Assembly: GCA_029834535.1 (NCBI GenBank)
Contig: JAQMWT010000001.1
Coordinates: 25,789-89,788 of the forward strand
Direction of reading: 5' to 3'
Length of the DNA stretch: 64,000 bases
Source: Chrysophaeum taylorii
Taxonomy: Eukaryota > Sar > Pelagophyceae > Pelagomonadales > Pelagomonadaceae
In this document: piece after piece, positions 22,061-31,053 of the stretch
Layout of the letters: each line of letters opens with the position of its first letter
How positions within the stretch are numbered: position 1 is the first letter of the stretch
Position numbers and translations under genes: made by a program
The notes under the pieces: model-generated
Database searches by the model: none
What the model was told of the DNA's origin: nothing
The model's input: only the letters and a program-made list of their open reading frames with translations

Positions 22061-22699
22061 TTAGGGGGTGGCAAGGTTGTAGATGAGGAAGAAATTGTTA
22101 GAGGGCATGGGGACGCGACCTTTCGGCACCAAACCTGCCGTGATCGCGGCCTCGTCGAGGTCCGTAGCGTCCTTGAGACCCCAATCTGGGTCGCCCGCGA
22201 CCGCGAGGCGCTCGTCGAATTGCGCGTTGGAATCAGTCGAGAATTTGCCGTCGACTTTGAAGGGTCCGTAAACCATGAGGCAGCCGCCCGGTGCGAGGGC
22301 GCCAGCCGCGCAGCGCATCATGCCGTCGGCGACCGATAGGGGCGCGACTTGGAAGATATTAATGCCAAAGATGACGTCGAACTTCTCGACAGTCGGAAAG
22401 GTCGACGCATCAAGGAGATCGAGCACGACGGGGGCGCGGACGTTGGGGATACCCGTCCGCTTCTGGTCGATGGCCTCGAAGGTCGTCTCCGACTTGTCCG
22501 ACGGCAGGAACGACACGGCGGGGAACTTGGGCGCGAAGTAGCTGATGTGCATCCCGCTGCCCGTCGCTACCTCGAGCGCCTTGCCCTCCTCCGTGGGCAC
22601 GTGGCGGCCGAGCTCCTCGAGAATAGCGTCGCGGTTGCGATGCCCAGCCCACGCGACGTAGTCGCTCAAAGGATCCGGGTCGAGCGGCGGTGCGTCCAT
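22061..22699 (-). CDS. METTL26-like (DUF938/UPF0585) methyltransferase
   Basis: 212 aa from an ATG. The N-terminus has the family phrase AGHRNRDAILEELGRHVP, followed by the SAM-binding strand-loop ALEVATGSGMHISYFA, the acidic loop LPSDKSE, and the family-specific C-terminus with GCLMVYGPFKVDGKFSTDSN, FDERL, DPDWGLKD and MPSNNFFLIYNL. Length and motif order match the DUF938 family along the full protein. The family is conserved from bacteria to human METTL26, but its substrate is unknown. Starts 127 bp from the divergently placed 22827 gene. Confidence 0.93.
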   Translation of the reverse strand: MDAPPLDPDPLSDYVAWAGHRNRDAILEELGRHVPTEEGKALEVATGSGMHISYFAPKFPAVSFLPSDKSETTFEAIDQKRTGIPNVRAPVVLDLLDASTFPTVEKFDVIFGINIFQVAPLSVADGMMRCAAGALAPGGCLMVYGPFKVDGKFSTDSNAQFDERLAVAGDPDWGLKDATDLDEAAITAGLVPKGRVPMPSNNFFLIYNLATP

Positions 22700-22826
22700 T
22701 GATACGCGCGATTGATTGATACGCGTAATTATCGATTCTCCTTCCTACCCTAATAATTTAATTAATTGGTCGGGTGTTGGGCAGTTTGCCACAAATATAA
22801 CGGACATTGATACTCAACGGACGTAG

Positions 22827-23282
22827 ATGATGATCCTCGCCTTGTTGGGGTTGCAGGCGTCTCGATTCTGTCGAAGTGCCTCGATGTGCGCCGCCACGTC
22901 GGGGTCAGGCAAGTGCTGGTCGAGGCGAGCGGCGTTGGCCGTCGTCTCGGTGCCGGTGCCGACGTGGGGCGCCGAGTGGGCCGGGGTGTACGATGACCCA
23001 AACCATCCGAGGGGTTACCGGCGAATAAGTATAGACGGAGCGACGGTGCTCGTCGTGGGGTGCGACGAGCCCGGAGCTGAGACATGGACGCTGCGCGCCA
23101 AAGTTGACGACGCCGCGATCATTCTCGAACTGGGACCCGCGGTACTCCCACCTACCGGCGTCCTGGTTCAAAGCTTCGAAGATGCGGGTCCTCTGGTCCC
23201 TACCTTTCGAGGTCACTTCGAGGACGATCCCCCGGCCATCCGATGGCCCGATGGCAACCGGTGGTTTAAAAAACGGAACTGA
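22827..23282 (+). CDS. Uncharacterised 151-aa protein
   Basis: Not recognised. An ATG-initiated frame with coding-like codon bias over its second half. After a hydrophobic/Ser-rich N-terminus (residues 1-45; possible targeting peptide or wrong start) comes a compact segment rich in beta-strand patterns: WAGVYDD, YRRISIDGATVLVV, TWTLRAKVDDAAIILELG, TFRGHFEDDPPAIRWPDGNRWFKK. The final xIxWxDGNxWxK phrase is common in small algal and oomycete proteins of unknown function. The first Met may not be the true start, with another Met at residue 20. Confidence 0.5.
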   Translation: MMILALLGLQASRFCRSASMCAATSGSGKCWSRRAALAVVSVPVPTWGAEWAGVYDDPNHPRGYRRISIDGATVLVVGCDEPGAETWTLRAKVDDAAIILELGPAVLPPTGVLVQSFEDAGPLVPTFRGHFEDDPPAIRWPDGNRWFKKRN

Positions 23283-23589
23283 GAGCGGGCTTCATTACGA
23301 GCCTGGAAGTGACCGCGTGGCTTGCCCTTTTCTTACCGGCCTGCCTGCTAGCGTGCGCACCAGCGAGATCTGAGTAAGCAACGATGGTAGGAATTCGTCG
23401 ATGTGGGGAACCTTGCTGCTGGTTGTGGTCTGGTCCTAGTCCGTACTGCAGAAATCGAGGCTTGATTAAAAAGTAGCCCGCTCTCTTTACCGAGGGAGCT
23501 GTAACAATCTTGATTAATTTCGCAGTAAGTAGACCCCCTTTTATCAAGGTCGCACGGAGACCCACCCTTCTTCACTCCCTCCCGCGGGG

Positions 23590-24685
23590 TTGGTTCACTT
23601 GATTACACTTACCCTACGTGGTAGAAAACTTGATCGAGCTAGGGCTCGGGAGCTACTTCTCACCCCGATTCCAGCCCTGGGTCCGGACGTTTGTGGCGGC
23701 GGTCACGACGAGGATCGGCGGATTGCCGGTTGCGTAGCGACGACCAGGTGCTGCGACATCCCCAAGGGCCTGAAGCAAGGCTCGGAGGCGGCGAAAGCGT
23801 TCGTTTACCCTATTAGACCCGAGACTAGGGCTAGCGTAAGGTTGTGTGTGTTCTCGCACGCTGAAGGTTCCTTTGTGTTGCGTTCTCGTGCCGTGGCGCA
23901 CGGCGGAGGTCGACTATTCCGGTGCGAACGCGTACGCCGAAGCACACTACGGGAAGTCGATCTTTCCGGAAGAAAAGCGGGTCGAGGTAATTTACAACGG
24001 TCGGGTCGCGGGGCTGACGCTGGGAAGCGAGGGGATCCAACTCTTCGGGTCACCGGGGGACCTTCGCGAGGTGTTCGAAGGGGCATCGCACGTGCGATTC
24101 TGGAACCCCCGGATGCGGGGCACCGCTGAGGGGACGATCGCCGGGTTGGCGCACATCGACACGGACCTCAAGATGTGGCAGACAGCGTCGGCGCTCGCGG
24201 AGTTGATCCGAAGGAACGATATCGAAACCTTCCCGGAGGACATCGAAGAGAAGATTGCCTGCGGCCACAGATTCGCGATCGCGAACGTCTGGCGCAATGC
24301 CGACGACGAAAACCCCGTGAAACGGGCGCCGTTGGGCGTTATGGCGACCGAGTACGCCGGACTCGGGTCGTTTCCGGACGCGCCGTCGCTTGGATCCAAG
24401 TGGTTTGCGTTTCCCGACATGGTCGCCGGCGAGTGCCTGGTCTTCAAGCAGTACGACCGCCTCCTCACGATGCCGTCCGATGTCTGGCACTGCGCGCTCA
24501 AGTCGATCGTCGACGCGGAGATTCCTCGGCGTTCCCGCGAGGTCCGCCTGTTTTTGGTTTACGACGAGATTGTTCCGCCCCACCTCGACCGCTGGAGCCG
24601 CGGCGAGACTTCGCGCTTGTTGCCTTCTCGCGCCGAGGACAAAAACTGGCGGCGGAGGAGGAGGAGGACGTCGGGGCTGAGGTGA
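23590..24685 (+). CDS. CmcJ/AsaB-like (NvfI family) 2-oxoglutarate oxygenase-type protein, two exons
   Basis: The main exon (23909-24685) encodes HIDTD (H and D of the Fe-binding HxD), AIANVWRNADDENPVKRAPLGVM (family NVWRPxxxPxxDxPL), FPDMVAGECLVFKQYD, a later WHCAL histidine and the RRSREVRLFLVYDE arginine segment, in the order of the CmcJ/AsaB/GA4-desaturase-like family, which hydroxylates or desaturates natural products in fungi and bacteria. A consensus donor (AGC|GTAAGG at 23836) and an acceptor (GCGGAG|GTC, intron end 23908) join it in frame to an upstream exon 23590-23835 ending AFVYPIRPETRAS, giving the family-like stretch before the EVxY(N/D)GR motif. No ATG is found in the upstream exon, so the true 5' end is unresolved. 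The 3' end overlaps the convergent methyltransferase by 127 bp. Confidence 0.75.
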
Positions 24686-25356
24686 GATAAGAAGAAGGAC
24701 CGGATGGTGTGGAGGATTCTTCGATCGTCGTTGTGTTTTCGAAAGCGGCGGGGGGCATCGAGGGGGAGGGTGTGGGGAAGGTGTGTGCGGTGAAAGTGGA
24801 CCGACTTGACGACAAGGAGTCTAGGGCGCCACGCCCGGCGCACCCAGCCGACGACTTTCGCCACGACGTCGTAGGCCCGCGTGCCGTTGAGGTCGACAAA
24901 ACACACCTCCGGAGGCTCGATGTCGTCGAGGTTTTTGAGGACGTCGGCGACGACAAACGAGGCGTCGGGAACTCTGCGGCGCGCGACCGCGATCCTGTCG
25001 GCAGCCTTGTCGACGCCGACGACGCGGCTCGCCGCCCGCACGAGCCGCGCGCAGGCCTCCCCCATGTCGCACCCCAGCTCGACCGCGTACTCGCCCCGCG
25101 GCTGCGTGCGCGCGGCGAGACGGTATGCGCGCGTCGTGGCGCACACGACCAACCCGTCGAGAAGCGGCACCACGAGTTCGGGCCGCACGCAAAACGTCGA
25201 GCCGTCGCCGTACCGCACGCGCCAGCGTTCCCCCGCGCGCTCGACGACCGAGGCCCGCGCGAAGGGCCGCGGCCCGCTGCGGCCACCGGACTTGAGGACA
25301 AACACCTCATCGCCGGGCGCAATCGCCGCGGTTGCGGGGGGGAAGGCTTGCATCAT
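24559..25356 (-). CDS. Class I SAM-dependent methyltransferase with N-terminal Tudor/SH3-like module
   Basis: 265 aa from the MM pair at 25356. Residues about 12-65 (GDEVFVLKSGG, FARASVVERAGERWRVRYGDGSTFCVRPELVVPL) look like a small beta-barrel of Tudor/SH3 type. Residues about 85-190 are Rossmann-like: YAVELGCDMGEACARL (motif I), VVGVDKAADRIAVARRR (motif II), FVVADVLKNLDD (motif III) and CFVDLNG (motif IV), then LLVVKS. The open frame extends far upstream antisense to the WD40 gene, but the domain starts right after the chosen methionine. The C-terminal ~60 residues overlap the end of the oxygenase gene and may be wrong if an intron is missed. Substrate unknown. Confidence 0.7.
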   Translation of the reverse strand: MMQAFPPATAAIAPGDEVFVLKSGGRSGPRPFARASVVERAGERWRVRYGDGSTFCVRPELVVPLLDGLVVCATTRAYRLAARTQPRGEYAVELGCDMGEACARLVRAASRVVGVDKAADRIAVARRRVPDASFVVADVLKNLDDIEPPEVCFVDLNGTRAYDVVAKVVGWVRRAWRPRLLVVKSVHFHRTHLPHTLPLDAPRRFRKHNDDRRILHTIRSFFLSHLSPDVLLLLRRQFLSSAREGNKREVSPRLQRSRWGGTISS

Positions 25357-25363
25357 CCGTTGG
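25357..25363. promoter_or_regulatory. 7-bp gap between divergent start codons
   Basis: The initiator codon of the minus-strand methyltransferase (25354-25356) and that of the plus-strand WD40 gene (25364-25366) are separated by only seven bases. A shared, internal bidirectional promoter is inferred, with mutually antisense 5' UTRs, unless one gene has an unseen upstream exon. Confidence 0.4.
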
Positions 25364-27142
25364 ATGCTAACGCCCCCCGTCGTCGTTGGGACCGCGACCT
25401 GCGTCGGGCCGGGGGGCGCCGTCTGCTGCGGGCGAGAGTGCTCGCGGTTGAGGCTCAATTCGGTGGCGGTGTGCTGTGCCGCGAGCGGCCGTTGGGTCGC
25501 CGTCGCGACGCCAGACGAGCTCGTGCTCACCGACTTCAGCGTCACCCACACCCTCCAGAAAAAGGCCTTGTGCCTCGCGTTCCAAGACGACCGCCTCGAC
25601 GCCGGCGCAAACGGGAAACTCCTGTGTTGGCGCGTCCTCCAAGAAGATCTCGAGCTTGACGAGTTCAAGTGCGAAGCGGACGGCGACGACGCCGCGCCCG
25701 TCGCGGCTTGCGCGCGCGCGCCAGGCGGGGGCAGGGTCGCCGCAGCGGGGGAGGCCGTCTGGCTCTTCCCGGGCTCGACAGTCCTTGAGCACGACACGTG
25801 GGTGTGCGCCGTCGCTTGGAAAGACGGCGACTGCCTCTGCGCGTGCGATCTCACCGGCGCCGTGAGCGTCTGGGATGGCCGCGCGACCACGATCATCGCC
25901 AACCTCGCGAACCCGGCGATCGCAATCAGTTTGCGCGGTGCGGTGCTCGTAGCAGTCACGCAAGATGGCGTCCACGTGCTGGAGGGCGGCGGCGCGACTC
26001 TCGTCGTCTCGGCATGGATTCCCGCGCGCGCGGCAACCATCTCCTGGGACGGCGACACCCCTACCGTTCTCGCGGCCGACCGCGACCACCGTCTTCTCGC
26101 GTGGCGCGCCGAGGGTCGAGGTTCCGTCTCCGCCCTCTTTTTTAGTGGTTGTTCTACTGGCATCGGCCTCGTTGCCGTCGCTGGCGGTACCGACGTCGCC
26201 GTCGCCGACGCCGCCCGCCTCGCCGTCCGAGTGTGGCGCCTCCGAGAACAACAACACGGCGTGACGCTGTTGGGGCCGGCCATCACTGGCGATACGACAG
26301 GCCCGCGATGCCGCCCCGTCTACTTTGAGGCCATCGCGTGCTGTCGACGAGACGACGCGACGCTTCTCGCCACCGCCGACAACGAGGGCTCCGTCGCCCT
26401 CTGGGAACTCTACGACACGCCCACGCTCCTCCGCGTGTGGCGCTACCACGCCGGTATTCCGGTCCGCGCCCTCGAATTTGCTGGCGAGGATCTCGTCCTC
26501 TCCTTGGATGTCCTCGGCGTCGCCCGCCTCGTCCGCTGGCGCACAGGCGAGCTCGTCGAGCATCTCGACAAGTTGGCCCCGACCCACGTGCCCTGGGCCT
26601 ACGCGAGGCTCGAAAAGGATCTCTGGTGTCTCGTCGGCGCGGACTCGAAAGGCCTCGTTGCGTGGGATCCTCACGGCCAACGTTTACTCAACCTCAAAGC
26701 CTTCGTACGATGCGTCGTTCGCGACGTCGTCGTCGACGTCGTTCACAAAAAAAAACTCCGCCTCACTGTCGCGACCGACGACGCTATCTTCGTCGTCCGT
26801 CCTCCCAAAGAAGAATTGACCATTCGTCTCGACCAGCCGAATCGCGGCATCGCAGCAACAGCGTCTTGCGCCGTCCACTCAATCCTCGCGTGGATCGACG
26901 ACGAGATCTTCCTCTGGCAGCACCACAATCACCAAGATAACAACATCGCCTACTCGCTCACCGCAACGCTCCGCGTAGCCGGATCGCCCCGGATTGCCCG
27001 AGGCTTAATCACGCAAGATTCCATCGCCGCCATCACAACTCACGGCTGGCTCGTAAAAAAACCACTGGCAGCTCCCGCTTTGTCGAGGGCCGAATGTTCA
27101 ACTTGGCAGACGCCGCGACGGCAAACGCCGAGATCGCTGTAG
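25364..27142 (+). CDS. WD40-repeat protein (beta-propeller)
   Basis: 592 aa from the ATG at 25364; the frame is open further upstream to 24881, but that part is Arg/Ser/Thr-rich antisense shadow of the methyltransferase. At least seven degenerate WD blades can be followed by their closing strands: GKLLCWRV, GAVSVWDGR, HRLLAWRAEG, LAVRVWRLRE, GSVALWELYD, GLVAWDPHG and DEIFLWQHH. Such propellers are scaffolds; no extra catalytic domain is visible. The last ~25 residues (after GWLVKK) are less convincing and may reflect an unrecognised final intron. Specific orthology could not be assigned. Confidence 0.75.
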   Translation: MLTPPVVVGTATCVGPGGAVCCGRECSRLRLNSVAVCCAASGRWVAVATPDELVLTDFSVTHTLQKKALCLAFQDDRLDAGANGKLLCWRVLQEDLELDEFKCEADGDDAAPVAACARAPGGGRVAAAGEAVWLFPGSTVLEHDTWVCAVAWKDGDCLCACDLTGAVSVWDGRATTIIANLANPAIAISLRGAVLVAVTQDGVHVLEGGGATLVVSAWIPARAATISWDGDTPTVLAADRDHRLLAWRAEGRGSVSALFFSGCSTGIGLVAVAGGTDVAVADAARLAVRVWRLREQQHGVTLLGPAITGDTTGPRCRPVYFEAIACCRRDDATLLATADNEGSVALWELYDTPTLLRVWRYHAGIPVRALEFAGEDLVLSLDVLGVARLVRWRTGELVEHLDKLAPTHVPWAYARLEKDLWCLVGADSKGLVAWDPHGQRLLNLKAFVRCVVRDVVVDVVHKKKLRLTVATDDAIFVVRPPKEELTIRLDQPNRGIAATASCAVHSILAWIDDEIFLWQHHNHQDNNIAYSLTATLRVAGSPRIARGLITQDSIAAITTHGWLVKKPLAAPALSRAECSTWQTPRRQTPRSL

Positions 27143-28493
27143 AGGATGAGGTCGCGACCGCCCGGCGTCGAGCGCTGACCGCCGCTGACTTTCAACGCCG
27201 CCGAGGCGACCGAGAGAAAAGATGGCAGACGGGAACTCGCGCGAGAACCCAGCCGGTCGCCATCGAGCCCAGAACACTGAGTGCCACCGCCGAGGAAGCA
27301 GCCCAAGTTATTACTGCGATGAAGCTGAGGCGACTCTGTAGTACAGTTCAGTACAGGCGGCTTAGTGCGAACGCCGCCGGCGGTGCGTTGAGTGTACAGA
27401 AGGCTAAGTGCGAACGCTGCCGGCGCTACACTCCGCAGGCCGGCGGCGACACGACCGCGTGAAGGCTGAGGCGGGCGAGGCACAAGCGCTCGCCGTTCCT
27501 TAAGCTGAGTGCGAACGCCTCGCGCGCCGACGCTAATTTCGACTTTTGTCTTGTACAATGTAGGCACCGCGCGACTCGAAGGACTAGGCGAACCGAACCG
27601 TGAAGGTGCACTCTCAGGCAGGGCAGCACCAGTGATTATGCAGGCCAGTTCGTTCACTTGGTCCCATCTCAAACCCCACACAGAGGGAGATGAGGGAACG
27701 CAGTGAGAAGCATGGTGAGAACAACATAAAGAGTGGAGGTTTGGAGGATGAGGCGCAAGAGAGGTGTAAAAAAGAGGGGACCGCAAAACGAGCGCATGAT
27801 GGCGGGGGGCGCAAGGGCCGCTTAGAACGTGAAGCAAGGTGGGCGGGGGGGGGGGGGGGGGGTGGTCGAGGAGAGAGGTTGGGACTCGGTTCAGAGGCAG
27901 GGCCTTACAACCGATTATTATAGTTATTGTGGTTAGCAGCCTCCAGGCTATTTATGGCGATAATGGTGATCATTGTTATGGTAGGCTCAAGGAACCTGAA
28001 CAGAATGGAGGAGTGCAGAGGAAGGAAGAGGGAAAAACGACGAAATGACCAAAGACGACCGCAACAGGCCGGCAAAGTAGAAGCAGCAGAGCGCAAAGGG
28101 GGCGGTAGAATTAAGCAGGAAGCCAAGGGTGTGAAAGGGGGAGACTGGGAGAAAAAAAGGTGAGGACTGCAAAGAAGGAAGCAGGAAAAGAGCAAATGAC
28201 GAGAAGAAGAGAGTTACAGAGAGAGAGAGGGGGGGAAGGGCTAATAAGAAAAGGTGCAGGCAAAAGGAGCAACACAAGAAGAGCACGGATCTAGAATGTG
28301 CGAAGGAGCAGAAGAACGAAGGATCAGGGGAGCCTTGGGATATTCTTCAGTGGCAGGGCCACCACGACCGCCGTCGCCGCCGACACCACTCATTAAATAT
28401 GGGGCAATTTAAGCCCGCCACAATTCTAGTATGTAATCCGGGCAACCCCATTGGGTACGTCGGGCGCATGGGTATAACCGACACCGACACTCA
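27143..28493. other. Low-complexity spacer with short repeats and purine-rich strand
   Basis: No supported gene. Three copies of GCTRAGTGCGAACGC occur at about 27360, 27403 and 27504, the first two within a ~43-bp degenerate tandem unit. A G homopolymer of about 18 sits near 27845-27862. From about 27690 to 28320 the plus strand is strongly purine-rich (AG), interrupting all long frames on that strand. Confidence 0.6.
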
Positions 28494-28906
28494 AACTTGG
28501 TCGACGCTGGAATAAGTTTTCAGGCTTTCTTGACCATCGGCTGTACCCGAGATTCGCGTTACCCCAGTTTCAAGTTCATACAGTAACTTCAGCAAACTAA
28601 AACAGTCGTCGCCGTCTTCCAACACCTCGAAAACGGCCAACGGGTCTGTTCTGAAGACTCCGACGACCCCGAAATCTTCGAAAGGCACGCAATACTCGCG
28701 GCCCAGACGCCCCCCAAAACGTCGCTCACCGCAATGTTCGACCTCAATTGGATGACCGAGAAAAACAAGCAAAGACTCCCCGACACCTACCTCGAACTCG
28801 GCCAGGTCGATCCGTTGAGTCTCCTCTACACCGAGCCCCCCACATACTACACGATCACGAGCGACAAGACGTGGACCCATCGAAAGAAAGGATACAGGTT
28901 ACTACG
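28494..28906 (+). pseudogene. Helitron RepHel relic
   Basis: From 28590 the plus frame reads a continuous coding-like segment: VFQHLENGQRV, then TSLTAMFDLN, then LGQVDPLSLLYTEPPTYYTITSDKTWTHRKKGYR, ending near 28902. This order (HLxxxQxV, LTAxFxLN, xYYxWxxxxKxWxxRKxG) is that of the stretch upstream of the helicase in Helitron Rep/Helicase proteins. A TAA at about 28584 separates it from an upstream open piece in the same frame (from 28494). No helicase follows: the frame soon ends and unrelated DNA continues. It is therefore a fragment; the ends and hairpin of a Helitron were not located. Confidence 0.5.
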
Positions 28907-29643
28907 CTCTCATCACGCTCCCCCTCTAGATCGACCACCCTCGCAGCTAGACGGTTTTCAACCACTTGTTGGTTGCTGTGTGTGACGGGCAATAAGCCAG
29001 CGGGGTGTAACCGCCTCGCGTCCGGGTGTACGGGGGGGCGCACGCATGGCCTCTGGGCGGGAAATACCGGACCAAGGCAACACCCGCACTCGGATGATGC
29101 CCAAACACGCATGTCGCGATCGGCAACACGCAACTCTCCGAAGGCCTATGCTGGCTTGCACTGGCCGTGGCCCTGGAATGCAAAACATAATATTCGCAGG
29201 GAAGGACCATAGGCGCTCGCCACCGACTCCATTCTCGAATCCTGGCAGGCTACCCGGGAGAGTACGGGCAGCGGTCGATAGCCGCCGGTCATCTGTCTCC
29301 GTCGAAAGCCTCCGGTCAGCGGACGCGGCGCGCTCCACGTGTCTGTCCTTGGAGCTTCCGTCTACGATTAATGAAGCGCGGGCATGGTGGGGTAGTAGGG
29401 GCTTTCGTGCACACCCACGCCCGCTCGCGCTCTCGGGGAGGAGGGGCACATTCGGGTGGCCCCGGCGTCTCCGATGATGATACTGGAGGTTATCGCGCAC
29501 CCGGGTGTGACCCGGTGCTTGCAAGGATGTGTCCCGAAGCATGCACGTGGCAATCTCGTCCCGTGAATCCGCTGGTGCTAATCCACTCCACACGAGAACG
29601 GTGTAAGCGGCTGGGGAGCTTTTATATTCACATATTTTCAAAC

Positions 29644-30831
29644 TTAACAACGTTGGTGAACGCGAGGTGCTCCTCCCCCAACCAAAAGCGACGTGTTGAG
29701 CACAAGGACAAGATCGACCGGAGACCGCAGTGAGGCGATGAGGAACTTGACCTCGTCGTCTGTGTTGAGGTAGGCCACCTTCTCAGACGACCCATCGGAA
29801 TTGCGGCGCTTGTCGCAGGTGAAGTGCCGGCACACGGAACTGTCTTGGCGCCCACCAACTCGAAAATACGCGAGGTAGCCAAACGTCCGAATCTGGGCGA
29901 GAACTTCCTGCGCCGCCGTAACGGTGCCAGCACCGATGCCGTTGCTGCTCAATTTCGCCCATCGCTCCGCCGGGCCAAACTCGATGATGGCTTTGGATAC
30001 CAACTTCTCGGCCAGCGCAGGAAACGCCGACCGCAACACGGCCAGTTCAACGCCCTCGACGTCAATCTTCAAGAAAGCGAGAGGCCTGAGTTCCGTGACA
30101 AGGCTGACCGGGACGGTCCGTACAATGGTCATTGGGACTTTGCGACTCCTGTCGCCCAGCGCGGCAGTCCCCCCCTCGCTTCTCGCATCATACGCCGCTA
30201 GCTCCGGGATTTGCACGCTAGTCTCGACGTCGAGGACGGCGTTGTGAAAAACGCGCACGTATTCATCGAAGCCGTTGACCACTACGGCGGCCGCAACAAG
30301 TGTTGCCAATTCGGCCTGTGGCTCAATTGCCGAAACATTCGCGCCCTTTGCCGCAGCGAGCAGCGTGAAGAGGCCGTGGTTCGCGCCGACGTCGACGACC
30401 TCGGCGTGGCCACGTACGAGACGCATGCTTTCAACGGCGTCGGCGAGCTGCGCGAAGTTCTGCCTTTCGCGGTTCAGGTACGCCGTGACCCGACCCATTT
30501 TGTAGGCATTTCTCGACATCATGATCACGGCCGATCCGGCGATGTTGACTACACGATAATGGCCTTTTCCCTGGAGATCTTGCGCCGAGGCGCTAACCAG
30601 TAGGCTTTCAGTTCCGTTTCTAGGCGGCGGCGGCGGGAGCGGTACCATCCCGACGAACTCCGTCCGAGTAGGCTTTGCATCGTCATCGCTGTAGAAGGCT
30701 AGAGTTTTGCGATCGGCGACCCATTTTCCCGTCGTACCCGTCGGCAGCGCTCGCACCGCGCTCACACTTCCGTCAGCGTGAGTCGGCGCCGTGAGGAGGC
30801 TCCAATGCAGAAGCAGCAGCACGACCAGCAT
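29644..30831 (-). CDS. FkbM-family methyltransferase with N-terminal signal/anchor
   Basis: 395 aa from the ATG at 30831; the frame extends 17 codons further to a GTG, but the ATG places a hydrophobic MLVVLLLLHWSLLT segment exactly at the N-terminus, typical of a signal peptide or type II anchor. The FkbM domain (about residues 140-340) has VVDVGANHGLFTLLAAAKG (motif I), VSAIEPQ (motif II) and FLKIDVEGVELAVLRSA, the family hallmark. FkbM enzymes O-methylate sugars or small metabolites, so a secretory-pathway glycan methyltransferase is a reasonable inference. The C-terminal ~75 residues contain a CRHFTCD pair of cysteines. No neighbours suggest a pathway. Confidence 0.88.
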   Translation of the reverse strand: MLVVLLLLHWSLLTAPTHADGSVSAVRALPTGTTGKWVADRKTLAFYSDDDAKPTRTEFVGMVPLPPPPPRNGTESLLVSASAQDLQGKGHYRVVNIAGSAVIMMSRNAYKMGRVTAYLNRERQNFAQLADAVESMRLVRGHAEVVDVGANHGLFTLLAAAKGANVSAIEPQAELATLVAAAVVVNGFDEYVRVFHNAVLDVETSVQIPELAAYDARSEGGTAALGDRSRKVPMTIVRTVPVSLVTELRPLAFLKIDVEGVELAVLRSAFPALAEKLVSKAIIEFGPAERWAKLSSNGIGAGTVTAAQEVLAQIRTFGYLAYFRVGGRQDSSVCRHFTCDKRRNSDGSSEKVAYLNTDDEVKFLIASLRSPVDLVLVLNTSLLVGGGAPRVHQRC

Positions 30832-31053
30832 GTGAAAAAATAATAAAATTCGCGAAAAGTTGAAGTGCTGGTGTGCACACACGCAAGCAATGCGAGGTGA
30901 TGACGCAATCTTCTCTCCTGAATAAAAAATAGTATAACTTTGGGCATTTATCAGAAGGGACAGACTTTAATTGATTATTATTGACGTATCCAAGAGATAC
31001 TCTGACCGATAACGGCTGCCGGTCGAGGAGCCCATTCGTCCTTGGGAGAGACG

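Noticed and set aside
24881-25363. N-terminal extension of the WD40 frame
   Set aside because: Ser/Arg/Thr-rich, antisense to the methyltransferase; propeller-like sequence only begins after the ATG at 25364.
25357-26286. Upstream extension of the methyltransferase frame
   Set aside because: Antisense to the WD40 gene, Thr/Ser/Ala-rich, no domain.
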